Shown piece by piece: positions 1 to 10,558 of a DNA stretch of 59,022 nt; the first letter of the stretch is position 1, and the number at the start of each line of letters is the position of its first letter. The stretch covers positions 1 through 59,022 of IMG/VR virus record IMGVR_UViG_3300021425_000040. One strand, written 5' to 3'. The notes under the pieces were generated by a model. It saw only the letters and a list, made by a program, of their open reading frames with translations, ran no database searches and had not been told where the DNA came from. The stretch is from a virus. A program made the position numbers and the translations under genes.

Positions 1-3000
1 AGCCTTACCCTCAGCTCCAAATAGCTGCCATGAAGAAATTGCAGAAGTATCTGCAAAAGGAGTGACTGAAGTATAGGCACCGGTAGTTGAAGTAATAATA
101 GCAGATCCAGAATTACCTACAACTTTCTTACCTACGTCTGCTGCGTTGAAAGCAGCAGTAGTACCAGTTGTATAGTTGTAAATATAAGTTCCAGTCCACC
201 CATACAATAGAGCCCCATCGGAGCTAAATCTGGTATCTGCAGTGTGACTCGAATTTCCTTGCCAAGTAAAAGAAGTTCCAGAACTTAAGCTTGATAAATC
301 ATAGCCTGGAGACATAGTAAAATACTTACTAGTTGTACTACCAAAAGGATCAGAGGCTATTACCAAAGTACCATCAGGGGAAATAGTAACAGCTTGTGTT
401 CGAGATATAAGAGTGCTTGAAGTTGTTCCACTTAGAGATGCAGTTGTAATATCCCACGCGGTCGACATAGTAAATTCTCTTAGTACAGCACTTCCAGAAA
501 TACCATCTTGAACCTGATACCCAGTTAACCCATTAGGTTGTATAAACAAACTAGGCATACTATTCACAAAAATAGCAGAAGAAGCCCCATGATAGGATGC
601 GGTACTAAGATCATACGCAGTAGACATCTTCCATTGATAGATTATGTTGTTTTGATAATCTCCAAAATATAAATCATATCCGGAATTAGTTATATGTAAA
701 GGACAATAAATATTGGCAGAACCTGCAACCCTGCTAGACATATCTAATGTATTTGCAGGAGTAGTATTTAGTGTACTTAAATCATGTGGAGTAGACATAC
801 TATATTGATAAACAGTTTTTGCATATCCGATTTCATTTGTGCTAGATACCATATATACATGATTACCAGTGGGATCAAATTCTACCACCTGCCAAGAACC
901 TCCACTACCCTGGGATGTAATGCTTGGAGAAGTAGAATTAAGATTAACAGTGCTTGACATTTGATAACCGACTACTGTAGGATTACTATTCGTAAAAGTA
1001 CCATCACCTGTTGCACTTGGTGTTAATGTTGAACTAGCATAAGAAATTGGTTTTTCATCAAAGAAGTCATAATTTGTGGCATTAGCATTAACGTCCCACT
1101 GACCTTTAGAACTAAATCCTTGCTGAGGAATTTCTTTAAACACACTTACATTTGGTACTGGGCTAACATTAGAAGATAAAGTAATAGTAGCGCTTTCATT
1201 ATTAGCAAAACTTTTAGTTAAGCTACCAAGAGTACCAGCTACTCCTCCCCCAGAGCTAATTGTAATATTTCCAGATCCTAATACTGAATTACCATTTATA
1301 GTCTTAATATTAGTATTAGACACTAAAGTACTTTGATATCCTGATAAGTCAGGAGGTGTGTACGTAAGAACTTCTGAACCGCTGTCATAGGAAATAGATC
1401 CTGTGCTAGAAGCGGAAGCATTAGCTACTGTAAGATTAGAACTTCCTCCTATTTTAGAAACAGATATAGTATCTCCCGAAGCAGTATTAGATCCTAACAC
1501 TATAGATGTACCGCTAGTAGCAGTAAACTCTGTGTTAGCTAATTTAACACCATTTAGAAATACTTGTACGCTACCAGGAATATAAGTAGCTGCAAAAGAA
1601 GTTTGATTTGCAGTAGCTGTAAATTCATAATCTGTTAGAGCAGGAGTACTAGAACCACTAGATCCTCCTGCAGATTGATCTACCCATGCATAGTCTGAAC
1701 CATCCCAGCTCAACACTTGATCTGTTGATGCTGTTGATTGGTTTAAGTGCGTGTCAACATCAGAGTTACCATAACTACTTGCAACACTGCCAGGCTCCCA
1801 CTTAGAATTAGCACTTACATAAATAAGAGCTTGACCGTTTGTAGGAACATTAGTAGTTAAATCTACGTCAGTAACATCGTCAAGAGATACACTTACAGTA
1901 CCAAAATTAACGACTTCAATGTCGTCTCCTTCAATTGTAGCATTATTAAGAACTAGTGATGTACCATCTGTTGCTGTATAATCAGTAGCAGGTAATTTTA
2001 CACCATTTCTGTATACGCCTATCTTACCTGCAGTATAAGTAGCTAAACTAGGAGTACTAGCAGAGTTAAAAGTATTAACTCCTGAAGAAATATTAGAATA
2101 TAAAGTAGTAGAGTAGGATGTACCGCTTAAACTATTTACATCTACTGTAGGAGTTGCACCATATATAATTAACGCAAATGGAGCAGACGAGCTTGGTGTT
2201 CTATTTCCTGAACCGTCATAGAAAGATGCTCTAAACCCATTTACAGTTTTATTAGTTATTCCAACATAATAATCATCAAACGTTTCAGCATCAGACACAA
2301 CAATATAATCAGTATTTGATTGTGCTGAGCTAAAGGTAAAATCCAATGTACCATTACTTGAATTCCAATTTGACCAACTTATGTTAGTGCCGGAAGCATT
2401 TGTGGTACTGGCAACTCTTGCAAATGCAAATGGTGCAATAACCGTAGTAGCTCCTCCAGCTACTATCCCTGCATTTCCACTATTAGTTACAGATCCTGAA
2501 AATTCAAAATCTAAATATCTAACTTCTACAGTGGTTCCTGCTACTAGAGGTCTAGTATTACTAAGAGTTAAATCTGTATTAGAAACTGTATACTCTGAAG
2601 GTTTTTGAGCAATACCTCCATAACTTACTAAAAGTTTATTTACATTGTCTGTAGTATTTACAAGAGTGAAAGTGTTTGTACTGCCATCTATTGAAAACTC
2701 TTGAGAAGTAACATTAGCAACGGATACGTTACTTCCATCAGCCCCAAAGGTATTGTTAGCATAAACACCAAAACTATCTACAGTACTAGTTAAAGAATTT
2801 ACATTGTCTTGAACTAAATCTGCAGGCCCACCAACTCCTTGACTTACAAACGACAAATTCCCGCTACCATCAGTAGCGAGAACTTGACCTGAAGAACCTA
2901 CAGAAGTTGGAAGAACTAAATGGACATTAGAAGCAAGAGTTGCATCAGCTGCAATACTAGAAATAAAAGAATTTGATTTAAATTCTATATTAGATGTAGA

Positions 3001-3033
3001 CACCTGGTCTACGCGAAATGCTTGTTGTACCAT
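1..3033 (-). CDS. Tail fibre/adhesin, C-terminus cut by window edge
   Basis: The frame is open from an ATG at 3033 (MVQQAFRVDQ) to base 1, at least 1011 codons, so the C-terminus lies outside. Two copies of a motif common in marine phage fibres are visible: NGVKLPATDYTATDGTSLVL and NGVKLANTEFTATSGTSIVL, each followed by GD-I-V. The last ~300 residues hold a repeated pattern of 'MSTPHDLSTLN', 'MSTAYDLSTAS', 'MSTAWDITTAS', 'MSPGYDLSSLS' blades separated by 'ISPDGT' type turns, which looks like a WD-like beta-propeller. The same propeller type ends the 463-aa protein at 47643-49034. It is probably a virion appendage that contacts the host surface. The exact position in the particle is not visible. 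Confidence 0.8.
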   Translation of the reverse strand, partial: MVQQAFRVDQVSTSNIEFKSNSFISSIAADATLASNVHLVLPTSVGSSGQVLATDGSGNLSFVSQGVGGPADLVQDNVNSLTSTVDSFGVYANNTFGADGSNVSVANVTSQEFSIDGSTNTFTLVNTTDNVNKLLVSYGGIAQKPSEYTVSNTDLTLSNTRPLVAGTTVEVRYLDFEFSGSVTNSGNAGIVAGGATTVIAPFAFARVASTTNASGTNISWSNWNSSNGTLDFTFSSAQSNTDYIVVSDAETFDDYYVGITNKTVNGFRASFYDGSGNRTPSSSAPFALIIYGATPTVDVNSLSGTSYSTTLYSNISSGVNTFNSASTPSLATYTAGKIGVYRNGVKLPATDYTATDGTSLVLNNATIEGDDIEVVNFGTVSVSLDDVTDVDLTTNVPTNGQALIYVSANSKWEPGSVASSYGNSDVDTHLNQSTASTDQVLSWDGSDYAWVDQSAGGSSGSSTPALTDYEFTATANQTSFAATYIPGSVQVFLNGVKLANTEFTATSGTSIVLGSNTASGDTISVSKIGGSSNLTVANASASSTGSISYDSGSEVLTYTPPDLSGYQSTLVSNTNIKTINGNSVLGSGNITISSGGGVAGTLGSLTKSFANNESATITLSSNVSPVPNVSVFKEIPQQGFSSKGQWDVNANATNYDFFDEKPISYASSTLTPSATGDGTFTNSNPTVVGYQMSSTVNLNSTSPSITSQGSGGSWQVVEFDPTGNHVYMVSSTNEIGYAKTVYQYSMSTPHDLSTLNTTPANTLDMSSRVAGSANIYCPLHITNSGYDLYFGDYQNNIIYQWKMSTAYDLSTASYHGASSAIFVNSMPSLFIQPNGLTGYQVQDGISGSAVLREFTMSTAWDITTASLSGTTSSTLISRTQAVTISPDGTLVIASDPFGSTTSKYFTMSPGYDLSSLSSGTSFTWQGNSSHTADTRFSSDGALLYGWTGTYIYNYTTGTTAAFNAADVGKKVVGNSGSAIITSTTGAYTSVTPFADTSAISSWQLFGAEGKA

Positions 3034-3066
3034 TTAGTTTCCCTATCCACCAAAAGATTATATGTA

Positions 3067-3098
3067 CTTTACAGAGTTAGTTAGATTTCTCTGTAAAG
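3067..3098. other. 10-bp inverted repeat between fibre genes
   Basis: CTTTACAGAG at 3067-3076 is repeated in inverted form as CTCTGTAAAG at 3089-3098 with a 12-nt loop. It lies between the start of the 1-3033 gene and the end of the 3105-4862 gene. There is no clear U-tract on either side, so it may be an RNA processing or weak termination hairpin. A TATAAT hexamer just downstream on the minus strand (about 3053-3058) could be a -10 box for the next gene, but no good -35 is present. Confidence 0.45.
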
Positions 3099-3104
3099 CT
3101 TAGT

Positions 3105-4862
3105 TTATTGTATTAAGTTGTGTGAAGCCACTGATATCTTTTTATTAGCGCTTCCGCCACTAGAGCGAACTGATATTATATCTGAGCCATCAATAGTTAT
3201 GTTAAAGGTAGATAACTCATTAGTGCCCGTGTGTACTGCTCCATACTCAGTAAAGTGAACATCTGTACCATCGTGAACAATTAACATTTTGTTTATTTGA
3301 TACTCCGAATTACTTATATCTTGAGTTAATAAAGTAAGTTCTGCAGCTCTATATACTGTACCAGGAAAGTTAAATATTTCTGTATCAGCTGTGCCCACAG
3401 AAGATTTAACATTGGAAGTTACATGAAGTTGAGTATTTAATTTAGTTACAGGAGTAGATACAGAACCTGTAAAGGTTGAGTCCCCTGTAAAAGACGTAGT
3501 ACCATCAATAACTGCATCTAAATTAGCATTAACAGTATTAATATTAGTAGTATTAGTACTAATATTAGTGTTTGCAGCAGTTAAACCATTTACTACTGCA
3601 GAAACATTATCTTGTACAAGATCAACGTCTGCACCAATAGTAGATGCAACTGTAATTTCATCCGCGGCAGTAGTTAATGATATGCCCGTCCCTGCTACAA
3701 AAGTAAGAACGTCGGCATTAGCACTAGCTACTACATCACTTTGACCAGATACTTGAATAGTATTATAGTATACTAGTGAGTCTAGTCTGTTAGCATTAGT
3801 AACTGTATTAGAAGATATTGTAGGTAAGTCAGCTTCTACAGTACCAAATCTAGTACTAAGATCAGCTACATCTACACCGTCTACTGTTCCGTCAACAACT
3901 AAGTTATTAACTCTTAAATCTGCATAACCGCTAAAATTAAAGTCAGTAACTACATTACTACCTTCATCTTGTGTAAATGCTAAAGCTATTTGATCTGCAG
4001 ATTCATCCCAACCTACAAAGACGTTAGCGTCTGAACCTCTAGAGATAAGAACACCAGAGTCAAAAGAAGCTGCTGCAGCGCCATTAGATAGAATAAGAGT
4101 TCTATCTTGGATAGTAGTATCTACAGAACCAATAGTTGTCTGAGTGCCTCCAACTACTAAATCTCCATCTACAGTAAGATTTTGATTCATAGTTACGTTG
4201 CCAGTAAAGGCAGTAGTACCATCTGTAATTGCAGCTACATTGTCTTGTACTAAATTAACATTAGCATTAGTAGCGGCAACATTATCCTGTACAGTATTAA
4301 CATCAGTAGAACCATCAACATGAATAGCTACACTTTTACTACCTGCGTCACCAATAAGAGTGATACCGTCACCTGCAGTAAGAGTAAGCGAATCCGCATT
4401 AGCTCCTGCATCTACATTAACACCATTAGCTGTAATGCGTCTAAAGTATTTTAGAGAGTCTAGTCTAGCACTAGCTGTTGCTACGTTATCTTGAACAGTA
4501 TCAATAGAGGTAGAACCTGCATTTACATTGTCTTGTACATCATCTATTAACCCTGATAAAGTTACATAAGTATTATGAGTATTAGCTACTCCAATCACAA
4601 CATTGTCTTGTACAAGATCAACATCAGCTTTTAGAGTAGTATAAGTGTTATAAGTGTTAGCTACGCCTGTTAATATATCTGTAGCATTAGCAGATACATT
4701 ACTTTGTACTGTATCTACTGCAGATTGAAGCGCGACTACACTTCCGCCTAACGCGAGGGAGTTAGCGGTATTGTCATAAAAGAATCCACCGGAGGTAGAA
4801 GAAATATTACCTCCGACTATAATACCTTTTTTGACCTTAAAGTCTTTTTGTTCCGTTGCCAT
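3105..4862 (-). CDS. Tail fibre protein with VQDNV coiled repeats
   Basis: This 585-aa protein begins MATEQKDFKVKKGIIVGG, a start typical of marine phage fibre proteins. Much of the length is made of repeats containing 'DTVQDNV', 'DLVQDNV' and 'VQSNVSANA', which suggest a trimeric fibre shaft. A central segment reads 'TVDGDLVVGGTQTTIGSVDT', a common beta-helical shaft motif. The final ~90 residues ('MLIVHDGTDVHFTEYGAVHT') form a compact domain shared with the neighbouring 304-aa protein, so the two ends are paralogous. It is separated from that gene by 12 nt and presumably co-transcribed. A structural role is well supported, but the receptor and location are not. Confidence 0.8.
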   Translation of the reverse strand: MATEQKDFKVKKGIIVGGNISSTSGGFFYDNTANSLALGGSVVALQSAVDTVQSNVSANATDILTGVANTYNTYTTLKADVDLVQDNVVIGVANTHNTYVTLSGLIDDVQDNVNAGSTSIDTVQDNVATASARLDSLKYFRRITANGVNVDAGANADSLTLTAGDGITLIGDAGSKSVAIHVDGSTDVNTVQDNVAATNANVNLVQDNVAAITDGTTAFTGNVTMNQNLTVDGDLVVGGTQTTIGSVDTTIQDRTLILSNGAAAASFDSGVLISRGSDANVFVGWDESADQIALAFTQDEGSNVVTDFNFSGYADLRVNNLVVDGTVDGVDVADLSTRFGTVEADLPTISSNTVTNANRLDSLVYYNTIQVSGQSDVVASANADVLTFVAGTGISLTTAADEITVASTIGADVDLVQDNVSAVVNGLTAANTNISTNTTNINTVNANLDAVIDGTTSFTGDSTFTGSVSTPVTKLNTQLHVTSNVKSSVGTADTEIFNFPGTVYRAAELTLLTQDISNSEYQINKMLIVHDGTDVHFTEYGAVHTGTNELSTFNITIDGSDIISVRSSGGSANKKISVASHNLIQ

Positions 4863-4874
4863 TTAAGTGTCTCC

Positions 4875-5789
4875 TTAGTCTAAGAATCTTAGAATCTTAA
4901 TAGTATTATTTGAACTTACAGCGCTAGCTTTTATCTCAACGTTATCGGTTGCTATATTAGCATTAAAAGTAACAATAGGTTGCGTACTAGAATGTACAAT
5001 TGCATATTCTGTCAATTTTACATCAGTACCATCATGGACTAATAATACCTCAGAACTTTGGTATTGTCCATATGTTAAATCTTGAACATTGATAATTAGC
5101 TTTGCAAAGTTAAAATCGTTTTTATTAAAAGAACTTACTACTGTTTCTATAGTAGTAACATCTGTTTGAGTGGTTGAGTTCATAGTAAAACTTTCAACTC
5201 CTCCAGAGGAAAAACTAACATTACTTACAGAAGATAACTCATCTAAGTTTTCTATGCCAATAGTTCCTATATACCTTGCTCCAGATATAAATATACTCTT
5301 TCCAGAAAAGTTTATACCGTTAGGAAGGTTATTACCGATAAAATTTAGTACCCCTGATTCATAATCAAAAAACCATTCATCGTTGTTTCCTGATCCTGTT
5401 ATAAATAATCGTGTACCATTAGTTTCAGGATTTGTTTCTCCAGCATCTGCAACATGAATTACTACTAAGTATGTAGATCCAAACTGAGGAGGTATCCAAT
5501 TAGATAATCCTGTCTTCCAAGTTCTATGCTGAGTAGAAGTATTGTCTGCAGTACACTCTACCGCATTACCAGTAGCTTCAGAATATATTTCAACAATTTG
5601 CGAAGAGCTTGAAGGTTTTACTGTAGGTACTAAATTAGCTTGTATCCATGTTAAGTCTCCACGTTCAATAAACGGAGAAGGTATAGCTTCATTAGCTGCA
5701 AGCTTATTATCGTTAGTGTCAGTTTTAGTAGCAGCAAATCCTACTTTTTTCCATAGATAGTCTATTTTTTGTGAGTCAGATATAGCCAT
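4875..5789 (-). CDS. Virion protein sharing a C-terminal domain with adjacent fibre
   Basis: 304 aa, starting MAISDSQKIDYLWKKVGFAATKTD. The N-terminal half resembles a conserved structural protein of marine T4-like phages (remembered pattern, not searched). The C-terminal ~90 residues ('VLLVHDGTDVKLTEYAIVHS') match the end of the 585-aa fibre downstream. Its ATG overlaps the stop of the 1589-aa fibre gene (TAATG at 5787-5791), implying coupled translation. It may be an accessory baseplate/fibre protein. The precise role is unknown. Confidence 0.7.
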   Translation of the reverse strand: MAISDSQKIDYLWKKVGFAATKTDTNDNKLAANEAIPSPFIERGDLTWIQANLVPTVKPSSSSQIVEIYSEATGNAVECTADNTSTQHRTWKTGLSNWIPPQFGSTYLVVIHVADAGETNPETNGTRLFITGSGNNDEWFFDYESGVLNFIGNNLPNGINFSGKSIFISGARYIGTIGIENLDELSSVSNVSFSSGGVESFTMNSTTQTDVTTIETVVSSFNKNDFNFAKLIINVQDLTYGQYQSSEVLLVHDGTDVKLTEYAIVHSSTQPIVTFNANIATDNVEIKASAVSSNNTIKILRFLD

Positions 5790-8700
5790 TAGCTAGTCTC
5801 CTCGAAACTTAAAGAAGTTAAGCTTTGACCAGTAGAAAGACCTATTGATATCAAAACTTGATTACCTGTTGAATTAGAAGCATTTTCTGTACCAAACGTT
5901 AAAGTGTACGCTTGGTTATTAATATAAGATCCTGTAGGTATTATATCAGCACCTGTTAACGCACAACCATCACTACCATTACCTCCGTTACCAGTATTAG
6001 AACCTGGCTGACCTGCGCCATTATATTGACTTGTAGCAGTTAACCAACCATTAGAACCAGAAGAGCTATCAATGCCAGATCCAGGCAGTGCTATGTTGAA
6101 AGAAGAGATAGTTCCTGTGAGTCTTACTTTGAAGTTTGCCATATTAGAACGTCTAAATGCAAGTCTGATAAACTGGGCCCCATTACGTCCAGTAGCTAGA
6201 TCAGGGCCTATAGGTAAATATCCGCTACTTAGATCAGTATTAAAGTGCTTTAATATACCCCACCTAACTATAGCTTCATCCGTGCCCGCAACAGTTTGGG
6301 CACCTGACCAAGCAGAAGTATTAAAATAATCTGTAGAAGACGTGAAAGAAGGAGTAGCACCGCTAGCTCCTGATATTACAATACGTTTAGCATCATCATT
6401 ATAAGTAGCGCCTAAGTTATCACTTACTGCTATGCTCTCTTCATTAAATCCAGATATAGATTGACTATAAACTTGAAGTTTGGTGTCTGAAAGCTCTGAG
6501 TAACTTCCTGTACCATTTACATTTTTCATTCTAAATTTTAAAGTTTCAGAAACTCTTGCAGAACCGTTTACATTTATAGAAATATCTCCCAAAGTGTATT
6601 TGTTAGAACTGTTCACACCTGTACCTTTTAGAGGAATTGAACTAGATAAATAACTAGAGGCACCATCAAGATCACTATAATTTTTATTTTGAGTTGAAAT
6701 AGAGTTACCACTTGTGCTCTCAAAATTTGTAGCAGGAGCTATTGTAAAAGGAGTAGAAGTATCTCTATATGTTTGATCAATCCAATTATACACTTGAGCA
6801 CCACTTAAAAGAACTTGAGCACCGCTATTATAATAAGCAATTCCAGATATATATCTTTTTGTGCCTGCAACGCTTTCTGTTAACGTAGCTGATGTTAAAT
6901 CTATAATAGGAGTATCCGTTAAACTTTCTTTTACGATCTCAACTGTATTAGTAGACCCTTCTGTACTATGTTGAAGAGAGAAAGAATTAACACCATCAGA
7001 CACAGTTGTAGCGCTTTTTTGTATATAAGCTTTAAATACTCTATAAAATCCTTCAGGATAAATTCTGCTACTTCCAGAAACTGAGTTGCCGCTAGCATCA
7101 GAACCATTAGCATCGATATCTTCACTTATAACTAAAGAAGTATAAGTTCCTGTATCACTGGCAGTAGTAAAGCTTTTAGTACCATCCACACTTCCATTTA
7201 CAATAGCACTTAGATCACCTGATACAGCATTATAAGCATAAGAACTTAAAACATCGGTAGTTATAAAACCAACTTGATCTACAGTTCTATTCACACTATC
7301 TCCAGCACTTGCACTAGCTCCTCCAGTATTATCGTCAAAACCAGACGTTAGCAAAGGAGATAGTCCTACATCTTCTGAAGTCATAGTTATACTTTTAGAA
7401 GATAGCCCTGCTGGTGCGCTAGGTGGGTTATCTATTTGAATATAGTTGCTTCTTGTATCTGTATCATCAGTAGATGTCAAAGAGTTATCTCCTGTAGCAA
7501 GTAGTGAAAGATCGTAAGTACCTGTAGAAGTGTATTCATGAATAATATTAGCGCCTGTTGGAGTACCCGCTGCTCCTTCAGAAATAGAAACAGTATTAGA
7601 ATCACCAAAGGACCATTCATAGGTATCAGTGTTTTCAGATTGATTTATAAAAGTAGCGATATTTCTCTTGTTACCGCTATAGTCTGTAAATAAGTATCCT
7701 AGCCTAGTACTAGAAGAATTAAGACCTTGAGATACAGTACTCATAGTTCCTATATACTCAGAGCGGGGGTCAGGGTTTACAGTTATAGTAGTTGCTGAGC
7801 TTGCAAATGGAGAAGTGCTATGGCCATTATATAAAGATAAGGTTACATCAAAAGTTTGCTGTACAGCTCTATTAGAAAGAGCAAAAGTATGAGATATGCT
7901 TTGATTAGTATCCCCACTAGAACCAGAACCTGTATTAACATACTGAGAAGTTCCGTCTCCCCAATCCCACTGATATCTAATAGTGTCAGGATAAGAAGAG
8001 TTATCGCCTGGAGCACTACTAGTAGTATTAGTAAAAGTTACGGGCAAGCCTGAAGTGGCTTCTTCATTGTTACCACTGTTAACACTTGAAGTAAAAGTAG
8101 GTGTATGAGTAGAATATACATATACAGAAGAGTTAGTACTATCGTCTTGACCATTTGAAGAGGAAGCAGCCGTAAGAGTTATAGTATAAGTTTCATCGCC
8201 TGCAGTATTATTATAAGTGTGAGAAATAGCGCCCCCACCTGGAGTGCCCGCACCGCTAGAGCCTAGAGAGCTGTTAGAGGTTCCATCTCCCCAGTTAATT
8301 TCATAAGAATCAGTAAACTGAGAAGTGTTAGTTAAGGAAACAGATGTAGCATCGTCTATAGTGCTGTCAGCAATAGAAAATCCAGCTATAGGGGCAGGAG
8401 TTTGTAGTGATATATAGTTAACTCTAGTAGAAAAGGCTTCAGAGCCTTCACCTGATCCTGAAGTATTTTTAGCTGTTACTGTTATAGTTTGTAACCCTCC
8501 ATCAGGTACTACATAGGTATGAGGTACAGAGGTAGAAGAAGTTGTTGTATTAGCTGTTCCATCTCCCCAGCTTATTTCATAGTTGTTAGCATTGCCTTCA
8601 GCAGTTATGCTAAGTGTAACAGCTAGAGGAGAGTTGCCTGCAGTAATATTAGAAGCAAAAGAAACTTCTTTTACAAAAGTATCGTTTCTTACATTTTCAA

Positions 8701-10558
8701 GAACTTCATTAAGAATGTCTATAGCATCTGTGACTTTTGTATCAGTATCAAAATACTGATAAGCGCCATCCGCCAAAGAAGAGTCCAAACTTGTTCCAAG
8801 TGCAAGAGTATTAGCAGTGGTGTTTACAGAGTTAGCTATTAAATTAGTAACTTCGATAGTTTGAGCTACAAGGTTACCAGTAGATACGCTGTGCGTAGCT
8901 TCAACCGTTACTCCAAACACGTTACTTTGAGTCACACTAGCAGTTATACTATCTGCAGTCATTTCACCTGCTCTAAAGTCTGCAGGGCTGCCTGTGAATA
9001 CTTCTCCGCTATTTGTAGCGTCTAGTAAAAATGAGTAAGAATTAGAAGCAGCGTTCCAACCAAAGAATCCTAGTTTAGATTGATTATCTTCATAATATCT
9101 AAACTCTACACCACGATCTTTACCGTCAGAAGATTCTAAAGCTGTATTTCCGGCAAGAGTAATAATAGGATCTTTTAGAGTAGTAACTGTAGTATCTACA
9201 GAAGTAGTATTTCCTTCTACAATCAAGTTTCCTAGTAGTAGTAGGTTAGTAGCATCAAGAGTTATACTTCCAGCATTAGAAGAAATATTAGACCCACTAA
9301 TTACTATATCGCCTATATTAGCGCGAGGAAAACCTGTTTTAAGATATGTTTCATTAATAGCAGATACTAAGTTAGAAGTGTCAACAGTAACTAAGTCAGC
9401 TTTAGATCCTACATTAGAATCTACTCTAAACTCTAGTGAGTTTACGTTTGCAGTTAGAGAGTCTAAGTTTGCTACTGTGCGTACTTCTAAAGTATTAACA
9501 TTTGCAGTAAGAGTATTTAAATTTGCAGTTACAGAAGCATCTAGTGCTTCTACATTACCAGCTAGGGAGTTTAAGTTTGCAGTTACACGAAAGTCTAGTG
9601 AATTTACATTTGAAGTAGTTAAGTCTATATTAGCTTGAGTACGGCTTTCAAGAGCATCTACATTAGCAGTAATAACATCAAGATTAGCAGTTACACGAAG
9701 ATCTAGAGAAGAAATGTTGCTACTTACTACATCAATATTAGCGCTTACATTGTCTGCAAGTGCTACAACATTTTCATGCAAAGAAGTAACGTTAGCTTGA
9801 AGTTCAGCAATGTCTTCTCCGCCTACATCTGCAATAGCTGCATTAGCATAGGCAGCATAGGCATCTAAATTGGAACTTACTACGCCGATATTAGCTGTAA
9901 GTTGTACTACGTTATCATCAAGATCTTGTAGGTGTTGAGCATTACCACTTGAAAGAGAGTTAATAGCCGCAACAATATTATCTGTTACACTAGTAACTAA
10001 GTTAACAGGATCACCTGTTAAAGCTATAATCTGAGCATTAGAAGCTAAGTCGCTGGCAACAATTTCAACTGTATTAATAGCGTTTGCATCAGCAGTAAGA
10101 CTTACACCAGGAATTCTAACTGTGCCATCAGGATCAACGTTAAAGTTTTGAATATCAATTGTTGAGCCGCTAATAGATGAATTAGCGCCGATAAAAATTG
10201 TACCTTCTGCGACGTGTATCTCTTTAAACTTACGTTCGGGAGTACCTAAACTCGTAGCCTCATCAGAACTAGGAACAATATTAGAACCTACAACAATACT
10301 TGATCCAGGTATAGAAGTGTTGGCACTAATAAAAAGATCACGGGCGTCTCCTGAACGCACCGTGATCTCATTTTGATGTTCACCTATACCGATGTTAAGA
10401 TTACCTACGTTGGCATTCTCTTCACCTTTGGGACCTCGTATCCCTACTTCTACAACTTTTATAGCCCCTGAATTAGGAGCTGTTACAACTACTTGATTTG
10501 TGGTCTCGGAGACAGTGACGGATTGTACTGTTTCACTTACGGTTACTCTGTTGCTCAA
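5789..10558 (-). CDS. Large tail fibre with coiled repeats and PKD domains
   Basis: 1589 aa. Residues ~1-70 contain 'VTVSETVQSVTVSET' and 'GIRGPKGEE', a start seen in marine phage fibres. Residues ~200-390 are repeats of the type 'LDxRVTANLDxxTANV', a heptad-like shaft. Then comes 'LIVEGNTTSVDTTVTTLKDP', and residues ~620-1085 hold four PKD-like Ig folds, recognisable by YEISWGDGT, YEINWGDGT, YQWDWGDGT and YEWSFGDSN, each followed by a HTY/HEY turn. The remaining ~500 residues are serine-rich beta structure. PKD domains mediate protein-protein or carbohydrate contacts in surface proteins. Start and stop overlap both neighbours by 1-4 nt, so it belongs to one structural operon. Confidence 0.85.
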   Translation of the reverse strand: MSNRVTVSETVQSVTVSETTNQVVVTAPNSGAIKVVEVGIRGPKGEENANVGNLNIGIGEHQNEITVRSGDARDLFISANTSIPGSSIVVGSNIVPSSDEATSLGTPERKFKEIHVAEGTIFIGANSSISGSTIDIQNFNVDPDGTVRIPGVSLTADANAINTVEIVASDLASNAQIIALTGDPVNLVTSVTDNIVAAINSLSSGNAQHLQDLDDNVVQLTANIGVVSSNLDAYAAYANAAIADVGGEDIAELQANVTSLHENVVALADNVSANIDVVSSNISSLDLRVTANLDVITANVDALESRTQANIDLTTSNVNSLDFRVTANLNSLAGNVEALDASVTANLNTLTANVNTLEVRTVANLDSLTANVNSLEFRVDSNVGSKADLVTVDTSNLVSAINETYLKTGFPRANIGDIVISGSNISSNAGSITLDATNLLLLGNLIVEGNTTSVDTTVTTLKDPIITLAGNTALESSDGKDRGVEFRYYEDNQSKLGFFGWNAASNSYSFLLDATNSGEVFTGSPADFRAGEMTADSITASVTQSNVFGVTVEATHSVSTGNLVAQTIEVTNLIANSVNTTANTLALGTSLDSSLADGAYQYFDTDTKVTDAIDILNEVLENVRNDTFVKEVSFASNITAGNSPLAVTLSITAEGNANNYEISWGDGTANTTTSSTSVPHTYVVPDGGLQTITVTAKNTSGSGEGSEAFSTRVNYISLQTPAPIAGFSIADSTIDDATSVSLTNTSQFTDSYEINWGDGTSNSSLGSSGAGTPGGGAISHTYNNTAGDETYTITLTAASSSNGQDDSTNSSVYVYSTHTPTFTSSVNSGNNEEATSGLPVTFTNTTSSAPGDNSSYPDTIRYQWDWGDGTSQYVNTGSGSSGDTNQSISHTFALSNRAVQQTFDVTLSLYNGHSTSPFASSATTITVNPDPRSEYIGTMSTVSQGLNSSSTRLGYLFTDYSGNKRNIATFINQSENTDTYEWSFGDSNTVSISEGAAGTPTGANIIHEYTSTGTYDLSLLATGDNSLTSTDDTDTRSNYIQIDNPPSAPAGLSSKSITMTSEDVGLSPLLTSGFDDNTGGASASAGDSVNRTVDQVGFITTDVLSSYAYNAVSGDLSAIVNGSVDGTKSFTTASDTGTYTSLVISEDIDANGSDASGNSVSGSSRIYPEGFYRVFKAYIQKSATTVSDGVNSFSLQHSTEGSTNTVEIVKESLTDTPIIDLTSATLTESVAGTKRYISGIAYYNSGAQVLLSGAQVYNWIDQTYRDTSTPFTIAPATNFESTSGNSISTQNKNYSDLDGASSYLSSSIPLKGTGVNSSNKYTLGDISINVNGSARVSETLKFRMKNVNGTGSYSELSDTKLQVYSQSISGFNEESIAVSDNLGATYNDDAKRIVISGASGATPSFTSSTDYFNTSAWSGAQTVAGTDEAIVRWGILKHFNTDLSSGYLPIGPDLATGRNGAQFIRLAFRRSNMANFKVRLTGTISSFNIALPGSGIDSSSGSNGWLTATSQYNGAGQPGSNTGNGGNGSDGCALTGADIIPTGSYINNQAYTLTFGTENASNSTGNQVLISIGLSTGQSLTSLSFEETS

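Noticed and set aside
3105-4862. VQDNV repeats as a DNA repeat or satellite
   Set aside because: The repetition is at protein level with varying codons and fits a fibre shaft.
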